DNA of 52,160 bases from Acidimicrobiia bacterium (GTDB taxonomy: Bacteria > Actinomycetota > Acidimicrobiia > Acidimicrobiales > Poriferisodalaceae): contig JAJDVQ010000071.1 of assembly GCA_022826045.1 (NCBI GenBank), positions 1-52,160 on the forward strand, read 5' to 3'. Positions 24,088 through 35,049 of this stretch are shown here, in pieces. Position numbers and translations under genes: made by a program. The notes below the pieces were generated by a model. That model saw nothing but the letters and a program-made list of their open reading frames with translations. It was not told the DNA's origin and did not search any database. Within the stretch, counting starts at the first letter, position 1, and every line of letters begins with the position of its first letter.

Positions 24088-26589
24088 TTACTCGGCGGTT
24101 GCGGCCTCTTCGAGCTCGATCGGCCCGGGGTCGAAGCCCTCGATGGCACGGAACACGATCTCGTCGTCTTCGACGTCGACCACGATGATCTCGCCGGCGT
24201 GGAACTCCTTGTAGAGGATCCGCTCGCTGAGCGCGTCCTCCACATGATGCTGCAGCGCACGGCGCAGCGGCCGGGCGCCCAGCTGCGGGTCGTACCCGGT
24301 GCGGGCCAGCCATTCCTTGGCGGCGTCAGTGAGCTCCAGGCCCAGGCCCTGGGCCCGAAGCTGGTCAGAGGTGCGCTTGATCATCAGGTCGACGATCTGC
24401 ACCACTTCTTCGATGCTCAGCTCGTGGAAGACGATGGTGTCGTCGATGCGGTTCAGGAACTCCGGCCGGAAGTGCGCCTTGAGCGCATCGTTGACCTTTT
24501 CCTTCATCCGGTCGTAGCTGGCGTCTTCATCGGCGGTCGCGAAGCCCACACGCGCCTTGCGCAGGTCTGCGGTGCCCAGGTTCGAGGTCATGATGAGCAC
24601 GGCGTTGCGGAAGTCGACCGAGCGGCCCTGCGCGTCGGTCAGCCGGCCCTCTTCCAGGATCTGCAGCAGCGTGTTGAACACGTCCGGGTGGGCCTTCTCG
24701 ATCTCGTCGAACAGCACCACCGAGAACGGCTTGCGGCGTACCGCTTCGGTGAGCTGGCCGCCCTCGTCGTAGCCGACGTACCCGGGCGGGGCGCCCACGA
24801 GCCGGCTCACGGTGAACTTGTCCATGTACTCGGACATGTCGAGGCTGATCAGCGCGCCCTCGTCGCCGAACAGGAACTCGGCCAGCGTCTTGGCCAGCTC
24901 GGTTTTGCCGACGCCCGACGGGCCCAGGAAGATGAACGAGCCGCCTGGCCGCTTGGGGTCTTTCAGCCCGGCGCGGGTGCGGCGGATGGCTTGGCTGACC
25001 GCCTTGATGGAGTCGTGCTGGCCGATGACCCGCTTGTGCAGCTCGTCTTCCATCTTGAGGAGCTTCTGGGTTTCCTCCTCGGTGAGCTTGTACACCGGGA
25101 TGCCGGTCCAGATGGACAGCACCTCGGCGATGCCTTCCTCGTCGACCTCGTCGAACAGGTCGTGCCCTTCCGAGCGAGCCTGGGCCATCACCTCGGTCCG
25201 CCGCTCGAGCAGCTCCTTCTCCTCGTCGCGCAGTGCCCCAGCGGTCTCGAAGTCTTGCGACTCGACTGCCTGCTTCTTGCGCTCGGTGACGTCGGCCAGC
25301 TTCGTCTCGATCTCCTTGAAGTCGGGCGGCGTCGACATGCGCTTGATGCGCAGGCGCGACCCGGCCTCGTCGATGAGGTCGATGGCCTTGTCGGGCAGGT
25401 GGCGGTCGGCGATGTAGCGGTCGGCCAGGTTCGCCGCGGCCACGAGGGCCTGGTCGGTGATGGTGACCCGGTGGTGCTGCTCGTAGCGGTCGCGCAGCCC
25501 CTTGAGGATCTCGATGGTGTGGCTGAGCGTGGGCTCGTCGACCGTGATCGGCTGGAAGCGGCGCTCGAGCGCTGCGTCTTTCTCGAGGTACTTGCGGTAC
25601 TCCTCGAGCGTGGTGGCGCCGATGGTCTGCAGCTCGCCGCGCGCCAGCATGGGCTTGAGGATCGACGCGGCGTCGATCGCGCCCTCTGCGGCGCCGGCGC
25701 CGACGAGCGTGTGCAGCTCGTCGATGAACAGAATGATGTCGCCGCGGGTGCGGATCTCCTTGAGGACCTTCTTCAGGCGCTCCTCGAAGTCGCCCCGGTA
25801 GCGGGAGCCGGCCACCAGCGCGCCGAGGTCGAGCGTGTAGAGCTGCTTGTCGCGCAGCAGCTCGGGGACGTCGTTGTTGACGATCTTCTGGGCGAGGCCT
25901 TCCACGATGGCGGTCTTGCCCACGCCGGGCTCGCCCACGAGCACCGGGTTGTTCTTGGTACGGCGCGACAGCACCTGCATGACGCGCTCGGTCTCGCGCA
26001 GCCGGCCGATGACCGGGTCGAGCTTCTTGGCTCGGGCATCCGCGGTGAGGTTGCGCCCGAACTGGTCGAGCACCAGCGAGCCGCTCTGGCCGCCCTGCTC
26101 GCTGCCTTGGCCCGACGAGGCGCCGACGGTCTCGCGGCCGCCGCTCGAGCCGCTGTAGCCGGAGAGCTGCTGGATGACCTCCTGGCGCACCTTCGACAGG
26201 TCGGCGCCGAGCTTGACCAGCACTTGCGCGGCCACGCCCTCGCCTTCACGGATCAGGCCGAGCAGCACGTGCTCAGTGCCGATGTAGTTGTGGCCGAGCT
26301 GCAGCGCTTCACGCAGCGACAGCTCGAGCACCTTCTTCGCTCGCGGCGTGAAGGGGATGTGCCCGCTGGGCGACGAGCTGCCCTGCCCGATGATCTCTTC
26401 CACCTGGCTGCGCACGGCCTCGAGCGAGATGCCCAGCGACTCGAGTGCTTGGGCGGCCACGCCCTCGCCTTCGTGGATCAGACCCAGCAGGATGTGCTCG
26501 GTGCCGATGTAGTTGTGATTCAGCAGGCGCGCTTCCTCTTGCGCCAACACCACCACTCGGCGAGCCCGATCGGTGAAGCGTTCGAACAC
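24088..26589 (-). CDS. clpC: ClpC, AAA+ unfoldase of the Clp protease
   Basis: ClpC is a hexameric ATPase that feeds ClpP. The 833 aa protein has a double Clp_N repeat ([40 protein letters not shown]), D1 with Walker [16 protein letters not shown] and Walker B ILFIDELH, a UVR/M coiled coil ([22 protein letters not shown]), D2 with [16 protein letters not shown] and [11 protein letters not shown], and a VGF loop (ARVGFATA) for ClpP docking. The GTG at 26589 ([11 protein letters not shown]) follows GGGAGG; the frame is open further but unsupported. It is divergent from the prenyl synthase across 110 bases. ClpP is not in the window. Confidence 0.97.
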   Translation of the reverse strand: MFERFTDRARRVVVLAQEEARLLNHNYIGTEHILLGLIHEGEGVAAQALESLGISLEAVRSQVEEIIGQGSSSPSGHIPFTPRAKKVLELSLREALQLGHNYIGTEHVLLGLIREGEGVAAQVLVKLGADLSKVRQEVIQQLSGYSGSSGGRETVGASSGQGSEQGGQSGSLVLDQFGRNLTADARAKKLDPVIGRLRETERVMQVLSRRTKNNPVLVGEPGVGKTAIVEGLAQKIVNNDVPELLRDKQLYTLDLGALVAGSRYRGDFEERLKKVLKEIRTRGDIILFIDELHTLVGAGAAEGAIDAASILKPMLARGELQTIGATTLEEYRKYLEKDAALERRFQPITVDEPTLSHTIEILKGLRDRYEQHHRVTITDQALVAAANLADRYIADRHLPDKAIDLIDEAGSRLRIKRMSTPPDFKEIETKLADVTERKKQAVESQDFETAGALRDEEKELLERRTEVMAQARSEGHDLFDEVDEEGIAEVLSIWTGIPVYKLTEEETQKLLKMEDELHKRVIGQHDSIKAVSQAIRRTRAGLKDPKRPGGSFIFLGPSGVGKTELAKTLAEFLFGDEGALISLDMSEYMDKFTVSRLVGAPPGYVGYDEGGQLTEAVRRKPFSVVLFDEIEKAHPDVFNTLLQILEEGRLTDAQGRSVDFRNAVLIMTSNLGTADLRKARVGFATADEDASYDRMKEKVNDALKAHFRPEFLNRIDDTIVFHELSIEEVVQIVDLMIKRTSDQLRAQGLGLELTDAAKEWLARTGYDPQLGARPLRRALQHHVEDALSERILYKEFHAGEIIVVDVEDDEIVFRAIEGFDPGPIELEEAATAE

Positions 26590-26699
26590 TGGGCCCTCCC
26601 GGATTGAGCCCGGCACACGGTGCCGAAGGTCTCCTGAGCGCAGTGTAACGATGCCCTGCCGCATCGCTCCTTGCTGTCGCTGTCGTTTACGGTTGCGCC

Positions 26700-27731
26700 G
26701 TGGCGACCCTTTCCCCGTTGCAGGCCCGGCCCGATGCCGACGCTGATCTGGCCCGTGTGGAGACGGCCCTGCGCGCTGCGGCGGTCACCGGCGACGAGTT
26801 CCTCACCGAGGTGACCTCGCACCTGATCCCCGCGGGCGGCAAGCGGCTGCGGCCCGCGTTCGTCATCGCGTCGGCGCTCGCGCTCGATCCCCACGGCGCT
26901 GCGCCCGACGCGGTCACCGATGACATGGTGTGCGGCGGCGTAGCGGTCGAGCTGGTGCACCTGGGCTCGCTGTACCACGACGACGTCATGGACGACGCCG
27001 AGACGCGACGCGGCATCGAGGCGGTGAACCACCGCTGGGGCAACCTGAAAGCGATACTGGCCGGCGACTTCCTGCTGGCCAAGGCGTCGGAGCTGGCGGC
27101 ATCGCTGGGCACCGAGGTGGCCGCCCTGCTGGCTGCCACCATCGGCCGGCTGTGCGAGGGGCAGGTGCGCGAGCTGCAGCTGATCTACGACCGGGGCCGC
27201 ACCGAGGACCAGTACTTCCTGGCCATCCAGGGCAAGACTGCTGAGCTGTACGCAACGTCGTGCCGCATCGGCGGGCTGGTAGCGGGCGTCGACGCCGAAG
27301 CCTTGGACCGCCTGACCAGCTTCGGGCTCGCCTACGGCATGGCTTTCCAGATCGTCGACGACGTGCTCGACCTGGTGGCCTCCGACGAGGAGCTCGGCAA
27401 GCCCTCGGGCAACGACCTGCGTGAAGGGGTGTACACGCTGCCGGTGATCCGCATGCTGGCCGATGGATACCCGGACAGCGAGCGCCTGAGCGAGCTGCTC
27501 GGCGAGCCGCTGGACGACGACCGGCGGGATCGGGCCCGGACGATCGTGGTGGACGGTCCCGAGATCGCCAGCTCGGTGCGGACCGCGCAGCGCTATGTGA
27601 CCGCGGCCCTCGATGCGCTGGCGCCGCTCGGCGCCACACCTGGGGTCGTCGGCCTGCGTGCGGCCGCGTCGAACCTGCTCAGCGCGCTGCCCTCGTCGGC
27701 CGGGGCTGCAGCCGCCGCGGGCGCCGATTGA
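26700..27731 (+). CDS. Polyprenyl (isoprenyl) diphosphate synthase
   Basis: This trans-prenyltransferase of 343 aa has GGKRLRPAFVIASAL (IPP binding), the first Asp-rich motif LYHDDVMDDAETRRG (about 96-110), NLKAILAGDFLLAKASELAA, and the second Asp-rich motif AFQIVDDVLDLVASDEELGKPSGNDLREG. Residues just before the first motif are Gly-Ser-Leu-Tyr, giving space for a long product such as the menaquinone side chain; exact chain length cannot be read. It starts at GTG 26700 and its TGA overlaps the TTG start of folP (TTGA). The upstream MEP enzymes in the window supply its substrate. Confidence 0.93.
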   Translation: MATLSPLQARPDADADLARVETALRAAAVTGDEFLTEVTSHLIPAGGKRLRPAFVIASALALDPHGAAPDAVTDDMVCGGVAVELVHLGSLYHDDVMDDAETRRGIEAVNHRWGNLKAILAGDFLLAKASELAASLGTEVAALLAATIGRLCEGQVRELQLIYDRGRTEDQYFLAIQGKTAELYATSCRIGGLVAGVDAEALDRLTSFGLAYGMAFQIVDDVLDLVASDEELGKPSGNDLREGVYTLPVIRMLADGYPDSERLSELLGEPLDDDRRDRARTIVVDGPEIASSVRTAQRYVTAALDALAPLGATPGVVGLRAAASNLLSALPSSAGAAAAAGAD

Positions 27732-28624
27732 GCGTGGCCGGGCCGCACATGCAGCCGGGCTGGCCGATCCGGCGCCGCTACCGGCATGGCTGGTGGGATC
27801 CCGGCCGCGGACCGTGCTGGGAGTGGGGCACCCGCACGTTCGTCATGGGCATCATCAACGCCACGGAAGACTCGTTCTCGGGCGACGGCATCGCGGACCG
27901 GCTCGACGAGGCACTGGCCTTGGCGCGAGAGCTGGCAGCAGCCGGGGTGGACATCATCGACATCGGCGGCGCGTCCAGCCGGCCCGGCGCCGAGCCCACG
28001 CCGCTGGAGGTGGAGCGACGCCGCGCCGTACGGGTCATCGACGCCGTCCGGGCCGAGCTGGACCGGATAGGGGCTGACCTTCCGATCTCGGTCGACACCA
28101 CCTGGGCCGAGGTGGCGGCTCCCGCCCTCGATGCCGGCGCGTCGGTCGTGAACGACATCACCGGATTCCGTCTCGATCCCGGCATGGCGCCGCTCGTCGC
28201 CGAGCGCGGGGCGGCCGCGGTCATCATGCACAACCAGCGCGGCAGGCCCCATACCGACCTCGTCGCCGATGTGACGACCGGGCTCGAAGCCAGCCTGCAG
28301 ATCTGCGCCGATGCCGGCGTGGGCACTGATCGGATCATCGTCGACCCGGGCTTCGGGTTCGGGTTCGGCGTGTCGCAGAACCTCGAGATGATGCGGCGCC
28401 TGCCCGAGATGTGGGCACTGGAGCTGCCGGTGCTCATCGGCACATCGCGCAAGTCCACGATCGGCGCCGTCACCGACACCAAGCCCGGCGATCGCCTCTT
28501 CGGGACGGCTTCCACCATCGTGGCTGCTGTCTGTGCAGGCATCGACGTGGTGCGTGTGCACGACGCTGCCGAGATGATGCAGGCGATCCAGATGACCGAC
28601 GCCATCGTCCGCCCCTCGCCCTGA
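27728..28624 (+). CDS. folP: Dihydropteroate synthase
   Basis: FolP condenses p-aminobenzoate with dihydropterin pyrophosphate. The 298 aa TIM barrel has VMGIINATEDSFSGDG (usual form 'MGIlNvTPDSFSDGG', here Ala and Glu in place of Val and Pro), DIIDIGGASSRPGA, ISVDTTWAEVA, VNDITGF, VIMHNQRG, IIVDPGFGFGFG and LIGTSRKSTIG. Asn and Lys/Arg contacts for the pyrophosphate are kept. It begins with TTG at 27728 overlapping the prenyl synthase stop; the GTG at 27734 is an alternative. The other folate genes folB and folK are 6 kb away in another operon. The altered first loop could shift sulfonamide sensitivity; that is speculation. Confidence 0.93.
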   Translation: MSVAGPHMQPGWPIRRRYRHGWWDPGRGPCWEWGTRTFVMGIINATEDSFSGDGIADRLDEALALARELAAAGVDIIDIGGASSRPGAEPTPLEVERRRAVRVIDAVRAELDRIGADLPISVDTTWAEVAAPALDAGASVVNDITGFRLDPGMAPLVAERGAAAVIMHNQRGRPHTDLVADVTTGLEASLQICADAGVGTDRIIVDPGFGFGFGVSQNLEMMRRLPEMWALELPVLIGTSRKSTIGAVTDTKPGDRLFGTASTIVAAVCAGIDVVRVHDAAEMMQAIQMTDAIVRPSP

Positions 28625-28775
28625 GAGGCTGAGCCCCGGGCCCAAGCGGCCCGCGAGCGAAGCGAGCCTGAGCGGGAAGCACAGGGCGAAGCCGTGGCCC
28701 GAGCGGCCCGTGAGCGACAGCGAACAAGAGCGGGAAATGACAGGTGCGCCAACCAGAAGGCGCGCCTATCCGCGC
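28625..28775. repeat. Dispersed intergenic repeat, copy 2 (two units)
   Basis: 28685-28734 is the near-identical partner of 23950-23999. An older, diverged unit precedes it (GAGGCTGAGC, then AAGCGGCCCGCGAGCGAAGCGAGCCTGAGCGGG split by one insertion). The repeat occupies the convergent gap between folP and the hydroxyacyl-CoA dehydrogenase gene, where its GC palindromes could terminate both transcripts. Confidence 0.82.
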
Positions 28776-28796
28776 TGCCTCTGAGGAGCTGGCGGG

Positions 28797-30089
28797 TCAG
28801 CTCTCGACTGGTGCGATCGCGCCGTCGGGCATGAGCTGGCTGCGGGTGCCGTCAGCTGACTGGGTGTAGAAGGTGGGCTGGCCGGAGGCTTCGAGCGTGG
28901 CGAGCATGGCCGGCAGCGGGGCGTCGATGCCGCGCAGGAACTCGATCACCCGGGCGGGGCCGAGGTGGTCGAGCATCTCGAACGGGCCGTGCACCCAGTT
29001 GAAGCCCCAGCGGATGGCGTTGTCGACGTTGGCGATGTCGTCGGCGATCTCGGGCACCAGGTCGGCCGCGTAGGCCAGCGTGCCGCCGAAGACGTGCCGG
29101 GCCAGCTCGCCCTGCGGGGAATCGGCGAACATCACCTCGCCCAGGTCGGCGGGCACGCCTTCGAGATCGGGCGCCGACGCGGGGCGCCATTCGCCGGTCA
29201 CGAGATCGAACGTCTCGGCCTTGCGGGACCCGTCGTCGAGCTTGGTACGGCGGCTGAAGCCCCCGCCGGTCTTGCGGCCGAGCTGGCCCCGGTCGGCCAT
29301 GTCCTGTTCCGCGGCAGGAAACGCAGTGAAATCGAGCCCCCGATCGCCGGCAGGCAGGTTCTGGGCCAGGTTGGCGCCCACCAGCTCCATGACGTCGAGG
29401 CCGATGAGGTCGATGAGCCCGTACAGGCCGGTAGGCGGCAGCCCGACGGGAGCGCCCAGCACGGCGTCGATGGTCTCCAGGGTCATGCCGTCGGCCAGGA
29501 ACGGCTTGGCCATGTGCAGGCCGGACAGCATGAAGAAGCAGCCGATGCGGTTGCCGATGAAGTTGACGGTGTCCTTGGCGTGCACCACCCCCTTGCCCAG
29601 CCGCTCGGCACCGAAACGGGCGAAGGCGCCGATCACCTCGGGCTCGGTGTCCTCGCCGGGCACCAGCTCGAACAGCTTCATCACCCGCACGGGGTTGAAG
29701 AAGTGGGTGATCGCCACATCACGGCGGAACCGCTCGCTCATGCCGTCGGAGATCTGGCGCAACGGGATGCCCGACGTGTTCGACGAGATGACCGAGCCGT
29801 CGCTGCGCGCGGCTTCGAGCCGCTCGAACAGCTCGCGCTTGGTGGCCAGATCCTCGATGACCGCCTCGCACACCCAGTCGTAGCCGGCGATGTCGTCGAG
29901 CCGGTCGTCGACCGTGCCGATGCTGACCAGATCCCGGCATTGCTCGTCGACGCCGTCCAGCGCACGCTGGGCCGCCTCGGGGTCAGCGTCGAGCACGAGC
30001 ACCCGGCACCCTGCCGCCGCGGATGCTGCGGCGATGCCGGCGCCCATCGTGCCTGCGCCGATGATCGCTACTGAGTTGATGGTTCTCAC
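28797..30089 (-). CDS. 3-hydroxyacyl-CoA dehydrogenase
   Basis: This NAD-dependent beta-oxidation enzyme of 430 aa starts with the Rossmann motif VAIIGAGTMGAGIAAASAAAG. Catalytic features are SSNTSGIPL, ITHFFNPVRVMKLFELVPG (catalytic His in THFFNP) and KDTVNFIGNRIG, followed by two 3HCDH C-terminal repeats (GLPPTGLYGLIDLIGLDVM; IRWGFNWVHGPFEMLDHLG). There is no hydratase domain, so it resembles the dehydrogenase half of FadB-type proteins. The acyl-CoA dehydrogenase gene precedes it on the same strand by 10 bases, forming a fatty-acid or related acyl-CoA oxidation operon. Confidence 0.94.
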   Translation of the reverse strand: MRTINSVAIIGAGTMGAGIAAASAAAGCRVLVLDADPEAAQRALDGVDEQCRDLVSIGTVDDRLDDIAGYDWVCEAVIEDLATKRELFERLEAARSDGSVISSNTSGIPLRQISDGMSERFRRDVAITHFFNPVRVMKLFELVPGEDTEPEVIGAFARFGAERLGKGVVHAKDTVNFIGNRIGCFFMLSGLHMAKPFLADGMTLETIDAVLGAPVGLPPTGLYGLIDLIGLDVMELVGANLAQNLPAGDRGLDFTAFPAAEQDMADRGQLGRKTGGGFSRRTKLDDGSRKAETFDLVTGEWRPASAPDLEGVPADLGEVMFADSPQGELARHVFGGTLAYAADLVPEIADDIANVDNAIRWGFNWVHGPFEMLDHLGPARVIEFLRGIDAPLPAMLATLEASGQPTFYTQSADGTRSQLMPDGAIAPVES

Positions 30090-30099
30090 GGCCCACTGC

Positions 30100-31254
30100 C
30101 TACCGGGTGCCGGCGACTTCGCGGCCGATGATCTCCTTCATGATCTCGGTGGTGCCGCCGTAGATGGTCTGGATCCGGGCGTCCGCGTACGCCTTGGAGA
30201 TCGGGAACTCGCTCATGTAGCCGTAGCCGCCGAACAGCTGCAGGCAGCGGGTGATGAGCCGCAGCTGCATCTCGGTCACCCACCACTTGGCCTCGGCGGC
30301 GTCGGTGGCGGTCAGCTCGCCGGCGTTGAGCGCCTCGATCTGCCGGTCCACGAACACCCAGGCAATGTCGAGCTCGGTCTTCATCTCCGCCAGCTCGAAG
30401 CGGGTGTTCTGGAACGAGGCGATGGTCTGGCCGAACGCCGTGCGCTCGCCGACATAGTCCACCGTCCAGTCGAACGCAGCCTGCGCGTGCGCCACCCCGC
30501 CCACCGCGATCGACAGGCGTTCCTGGGGCAGGTTCCGCACCAGGTGCAGGAACCCGTTGCCCTCGCCGCCGAGCAGGTTCTCCTCGGGCACGAACACGTC
30601 GTCGAAGAACAGCTCGGCCGTGTCCTGGGACTTCAGGCCCAGCTTGTCGAGATTGCGGCCCCGCTCGAAGCCCTCCATGCCCTCTTCGAGCACGATCAGC
30701 GACAGGCCCCGGTGCTTCTCGGCGGGGTCGGTCTTGGCCGCCACGATCACCAGGTCGGAGTTGATGCCGTTGGTGATGAACGTCTTGGCGCCGTTCACCA
30801 CGTAGCCGTCGCCCGAGCGCACCGCCGTGGTGGTGATCGAGGCCAGATCGGAGCCGGTCCCCGGCTCGGTCATAGCGATGGCGCTCATCAGCTCGCCGCT
30901 GGCGAGGCCACCCATCCAGCGCTCGGCCTGCTCGTCATTGCAGAGGTTGATGAAGTACGGCAGGCAGATGTCGTTGTGCAGCGTCATGCACTGCCCCGAG
31001 CTGGCCGCGCCCGACGCGTGGACTTCCTCGTTGACGATGGCGTTGTAGCGGAAGTCGAGAACCCCGCCGCCGCCGTATCGCTCGTCGACGGCGGTCGCCA
31101 GCAGGCCCACGTCTCCCGCCTTGCGGAACATGGCCTTGTCGATCTTGCCGTCGGCTTCCCATTTCTCGTGGTTGGGGACGATCTCGCGCTCCACGAAGGC
31201 CTGTGCCGTCTCGCGGAACATCTCGTGTTCTTCGTCAAAGATGGTGCGGCGCAT
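30100..31254 (-). CDS. Acyl-CoA dehydrogenase
   Basis: This FAD enzyme performs the first step of beta-oxidation. The 384 aa sequence shows the family signatures AIAMTEPGTGSDLASI (FAD contact), VNGAKTFITNGINSDL, ERTAFGQTIASFQNTRFELAEM, LQLFGGYGYMSEFPISKAYADARIQTIYGGTTEIMKEIIGREV. The catalytic Glu is expected in the IYGGTTEI segment. The ATG at 31254 (MRRTIFDEEHEMFRE) is chosen; the longer frame runs into the divergent thioesterase start. It probably shares a divergent promoter of about 40 bases with the thioesterase gene. Confidence 0.95.
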   Translation of the reverse strand: MRRTIFDEEHEMFRETAQAFVEREIVPNHEKWEADGKIDKAMFRKAGDVGLLATAVDERYGGGGVLDFRYNAIVNEEVHASGAASSGQCMTLHNDICLPYFINLCNDEQAERWMGGLASGELMSAIAMTEPGTGSDLASITTTAVRSGDGYVVNGAKTFITNGINSDLVIVAAKTDPAEKHRGLSLIVLEEGMEGFERGRNLDKLGLKSQDTAELFFDDVFVPEENLLGGEGNGFLHLVRNLPQERLSIAVGGVAHAQAAFDWTVDYVGERTAFGQTIASFQNTRFELAEMKTELDIAWVFVDRQIEALNAGELTATDAAEAKWWVTEMQLRLITRCLQLFGGYGYMSEFPISKAYADARIQTIYGGTTEIMKEIIGREVAGTR

Positions 31255-31294
31255 ACTCGGAGCGTATGTGGCTTCGCAGCTAGCGTCACGGGCC

Positions 31295-32017
31295 GTGACG
31301 CAACAGGACTCGCCGGGCGATTCAGCCGGCACCGATCCCGCCGATACAAGCCCGATCGGACCCGGTCACGACTGGAGCTCTGTCGAGCGGGCCGCCGCAG
31401 CGATGCGCCGGCTCAATCAGGCGCTGGCGAATCGGCGGGTCGACGACGAAGTGCTCGACGAGGTCACCGCAACGGTCGAGGCCACGACGCAGCGACTCGA
31501 GCAGGGCACGCTGCGGGCGAAGATCGACGACATGCTCACGCGGCCCTACCTCCGGGAGATCTACGAGGGTCAGTATTTCCCGCTGCCGCTCGGGCCCGGC
31601 GACGAGATCGAGTTCGACCCGTTCTCGATCGGCGGCGGCGTGCTGCATCCGTCATCGGTGAACGTCAAGTACTTCAAGGAGTCTGACGACTCGGTGACCG
31701 GCGAGGCGGTGGTGGACCCTATGTTCGCGGGACCGCCCGAGCGCACCCACGGCGGCGTGGTGGCGTTGATCATCGACGAGCTGATGGGCGCGCTCAACCG
31801 GATGCGGGGCCGACAGGCCTACACCGGCCGGCTGACCGTCCACTACCACGCCGGGACCCCGCTGGGCGTGCCGCTGCGCCTGCGGGCGTGGATCGACCAC
31901 ACTTCGGGTCGCAAGATCGTCCAGCACGCCGAGGTACACGGCCCCGACGGCATGTGCGTCAAGGCCGAAGGGCTGTTCATCCAGCGCGCTGACGCACCGG
32001 AGCAGCCCGAGGACTGA
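31295..32017 (+). CDS. PaaI-type hotdog thioesterase
   Basis: The C-terminal half of this 240 aa protein is a hotdog domain: FAGPPERTHGGVVALIIDELMGALN (the HGG...D signature), AYTGRLTVHYHAGTPLGVPLRLRAWI and KIVQHAEVHGPDGMCVKAEGLFIQ. The N-terminal 100 residues are helical and not part of the domain. The GTG at 31295 is taken as start because the frame further upstream runs antisense to the acyl-CoA dehydrogenase gene. Its position opposite two acyl-CoA oxidation genes suggests hydrolysis of an acyl-CoA intermediate. Confidence 0.86.
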   Translation: MTQQDSPGDSAGTDPADTSPIGPGHDWSSVERAAAAMRRLNQALANRRVDDEVLDEVTATVEATTQRLEQGTLRAKIDDMLTRPYLREIYEGQYFPLPLGPGDEIEFDPFSIGGGVLHPSSVNVKYFKESDDSVTGEAVVDPMFAGPPERTHGGVVALIIDELMGALNRMRGRQAYTGRLTVHYHAGTPLGVPLRLRAWIDHTSGRKIVQHAEVHGPDGMCVKAEGLFIQRADAPEQPED

Positions 32018-32031
32018 GCAGGCGCTGCGGC

Positions 32032-33510
<1,479 letters not shown>

Positions 33511-33544
33511 CGCAAGCTCACGGTACCGACAGGGGCTCGGGCGG

Positions 33545-34054
33545 TTACGTATCCGGCGCTGCGGCGGCCAGATCCCGCAGCCGGTCCGCTGCCGCTATGC
33601 GCTCACACTCCTGATCGGCGACCGCCGTCAGATCGCCGACCGTGACGAGTTCAGGCGCCAGCTCGGCCAGCGGATCGAGCACGAACCGGCGCTCGCGCAT
33701 CCGCGGGTGGGGGATGACGAGCTCGGGGTCGCGCAGCACCTCCTCGCCGTAGAGCAGCACGTCCACATCCAGCGTGCGCGGTCCCCATCGCTCTCGCCGC
33801 ACCCGGTGGGCGGCCGCCTCGAGCGCTTGGCAGCGCGCCAGCAGCTCATAGGGCCCCTCGGTCGCCGCAAGCTCGGCCACGAGATTCAGGAACGGCGGCT
33901 GTTCGGGCCCGATGGGCGCGCTGCGGTAGACGCCCGAGCAGGCAGCCAGCAGGCCCGCGTCGCCCAGCGAATCGAGTGCATCTGCGAGCTGCGCCGCCGG
34001 GTTGCCGAGGTTGGCGCCCATGCCCACGAACGCCCGGGTGCCGGTGCCCCCCAC
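33545..34054 (-). CDS. folK: 6-hydroxymethyl-7,8-dihydropterin pyrophosphokinase (HPPK)
   Basis: FolK transfers pyrophosphate from ATP to hydroxymethyl-dihydropterin. The 169 aa sequence contains [59 protein letters not shown] (the [12 protein letters not shown] signature with two Mg-binding Asp) and [21 protein letters not shown]. It starts four bases after the folB stop, so folB-folK are coupled. Normal length. Confidence 0.96.
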   Translation of the reverse strand: MGGTGTRAFVGMGANLGNPAAQLADALDSLGDAGLLAACSGVYRSAPIGPEQPPFLNLVAELAATEGPYELLARCQALEAAAHRVRRERWGPRTLDVDVLLYGEEVLRDPELVIPHPRMRERRFVLDPLAELAPELVTVGDLTAVADQECERIAAADRLRDLAAAAPDT

Positions 34055-34058
34055 CGTC

Positions 34059-34442
34059 TCAGCCCGCGGAGCGGGTGATGCGCACTGCGCTGGTGCCCAG
34101 GTCGACCGCCACCGGCGGTCGCAGTTTGGTCACCGTGACCGTCACCGCCGTCACGGGCTCCACGCTGCACAGGTCCGCTGCGATCAGCTCGGCCATCCGC
34201 TCCAGCAGGAGCGGCTCCGCATCGGCGCACAGTGCCTCGACGCGTTCGCACACCTCGCCGTAGTCGACCGTGTCGGACACGTCGTCCGATGCGCCGGCAC
34301 GCCGCAGGTCCGCGTAGATGTCGAGATCGATGCTGATCGGCTGCGCTGCAGCGCGCTCGTGGGGGATCACCCCGATGATGCACACCACCCGCAGGTCCCG
34401 CAGTTCAATGCGATCCGGCCTCGTACCTGGCGACGTCTCCAC
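34059..34442 (-). CDS. folB: Dihydroneopterin aldolase
   Basis: FolB converts dihydroneopterin to hydroxymethyl-dihydropterin and glycolaldehyde. The 127 aa product contains RIELRDLRVVCIIGVIPHERAAAQPISIDLDIYAD, DVSDTVDYGEVCERVEAL (substrate Tyr) and VTVTKLRPPVAVDLGTSAV (the KP..-type active-site Lys). The frame is open far upstream because it overlaps other coding DNA; the GTG at 34442 gives the family length of about 120. It is followed at four bases by folK. Confidence 0.94.
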   Translation of the reverse strand: METSPGTRPDRIELRDLRVVCIIGVIPHERAAAQPISIDLDIYADLRRAGASDDVSDTVDYGEVCERVEALCADAEPLLLERMAELIAADLCSVEPVTAVTVTVTKLRPPVAVDLGTSAVRITRSAG

Positions 34443-34450
34443 GGCGGGCC

Positions 34451-34969
34451 TCAGGCTGTCGCTCCGCCGGCGCCGAGGATGCCGAGCGCCACATCGACAA
34501 TACGGCGACCCTCCGGCCCGACTCGCTGGGAGAAGATCCGCTCGGTGATGGCCGTCGCCTGCGGGCCTGTGGGCACCTTGCCCGACAGCAGCAGGTACGA
34601 GGCCACGAACCCGCAGACGTCCTCGCCCACCCGTTCCTTGTGCAGGATGACCCGCTTTCGCTCGGCGGCCAGCCGTCCGAGGTCGTCGTGGACCCCCTGC
34701 AGGTACTCGCCGAGATCGTCGAACGTGGGCCATGGACGGTGCAGGTACGGCAGATCCAGCTCGTCGTAGTTGTGAAGGTTGTGCGGCGCCGAGATGAGCG
34801 ACACGACGATGTCGAAGCCGTTGCGACGCAGCCAGATGATCTCCTCCTGCCGCCGGACGCGCCGGTGGCTGGCGCCATAGCCACCCGGACGCTCGCACAC
34901 AGCGAGGCGCTCGGCGACGACCCAGTTGAAGTTGCGGGGCTGAATGCCTTCCGCCCACTTCCCTCTCAT
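34451..34969 (-). CDS. Dual-specificity-phosphatase-like protein with a degenerate active site
   Basis: The 172 aa sequence follows the plan of cysteine phosphatases: FNWVVAERLAVCERPGG, a GFDIVVSLISAPHNL strand, LPYLHRPWPTFDDLGEYL, then a predicted P-loop VILHKERVGEDVCGFVASYLLLSG and a helical tail. In active enzymes the loop is H-C-x5-R-(S/T); here the Cys is Lys and the Arg is replaced by an acidic residue. It should not act by the usual phosphatase chemistry and may be a phosphate- or nucleotide-binding pseudoenzyme. It starts at ATG 34969, between hpt and folB, nine bases before folB. The fold assignment is by pattern only. Confidence 0.62.
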   Translation of the reverse strand: MRGKWAEGIQPRNFNWVVAERLAVCERPGGYGASHRRVRRQEEIIWLRRNGFDIVVSLISAPHNLHNYDELDLPYLHRPWPTFDDLGEYLQGVHDDLGRLAAERKRVILHKERVGEDVCGFVASYLLLSGKVPTGPQATAITERIFSQRVGPEGRRIVDVALGILGAGGATA

Positions 34970-35049
34970 AGTGCGTCGTTTCTCGAAGCGTCTCCGCTGC
35001 CGAATTTACCGGTGCCGATCCGGGCGTGCACGGTGCTGCCGGGCGCGTT

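Noticed and set aside
24199..26607. 802-codon plus-strand open frame opposite clpC
   Set aside because: Antisense to ClpC; Leu/Val/Gln/Arg-rich shadow with no recognisable motif.
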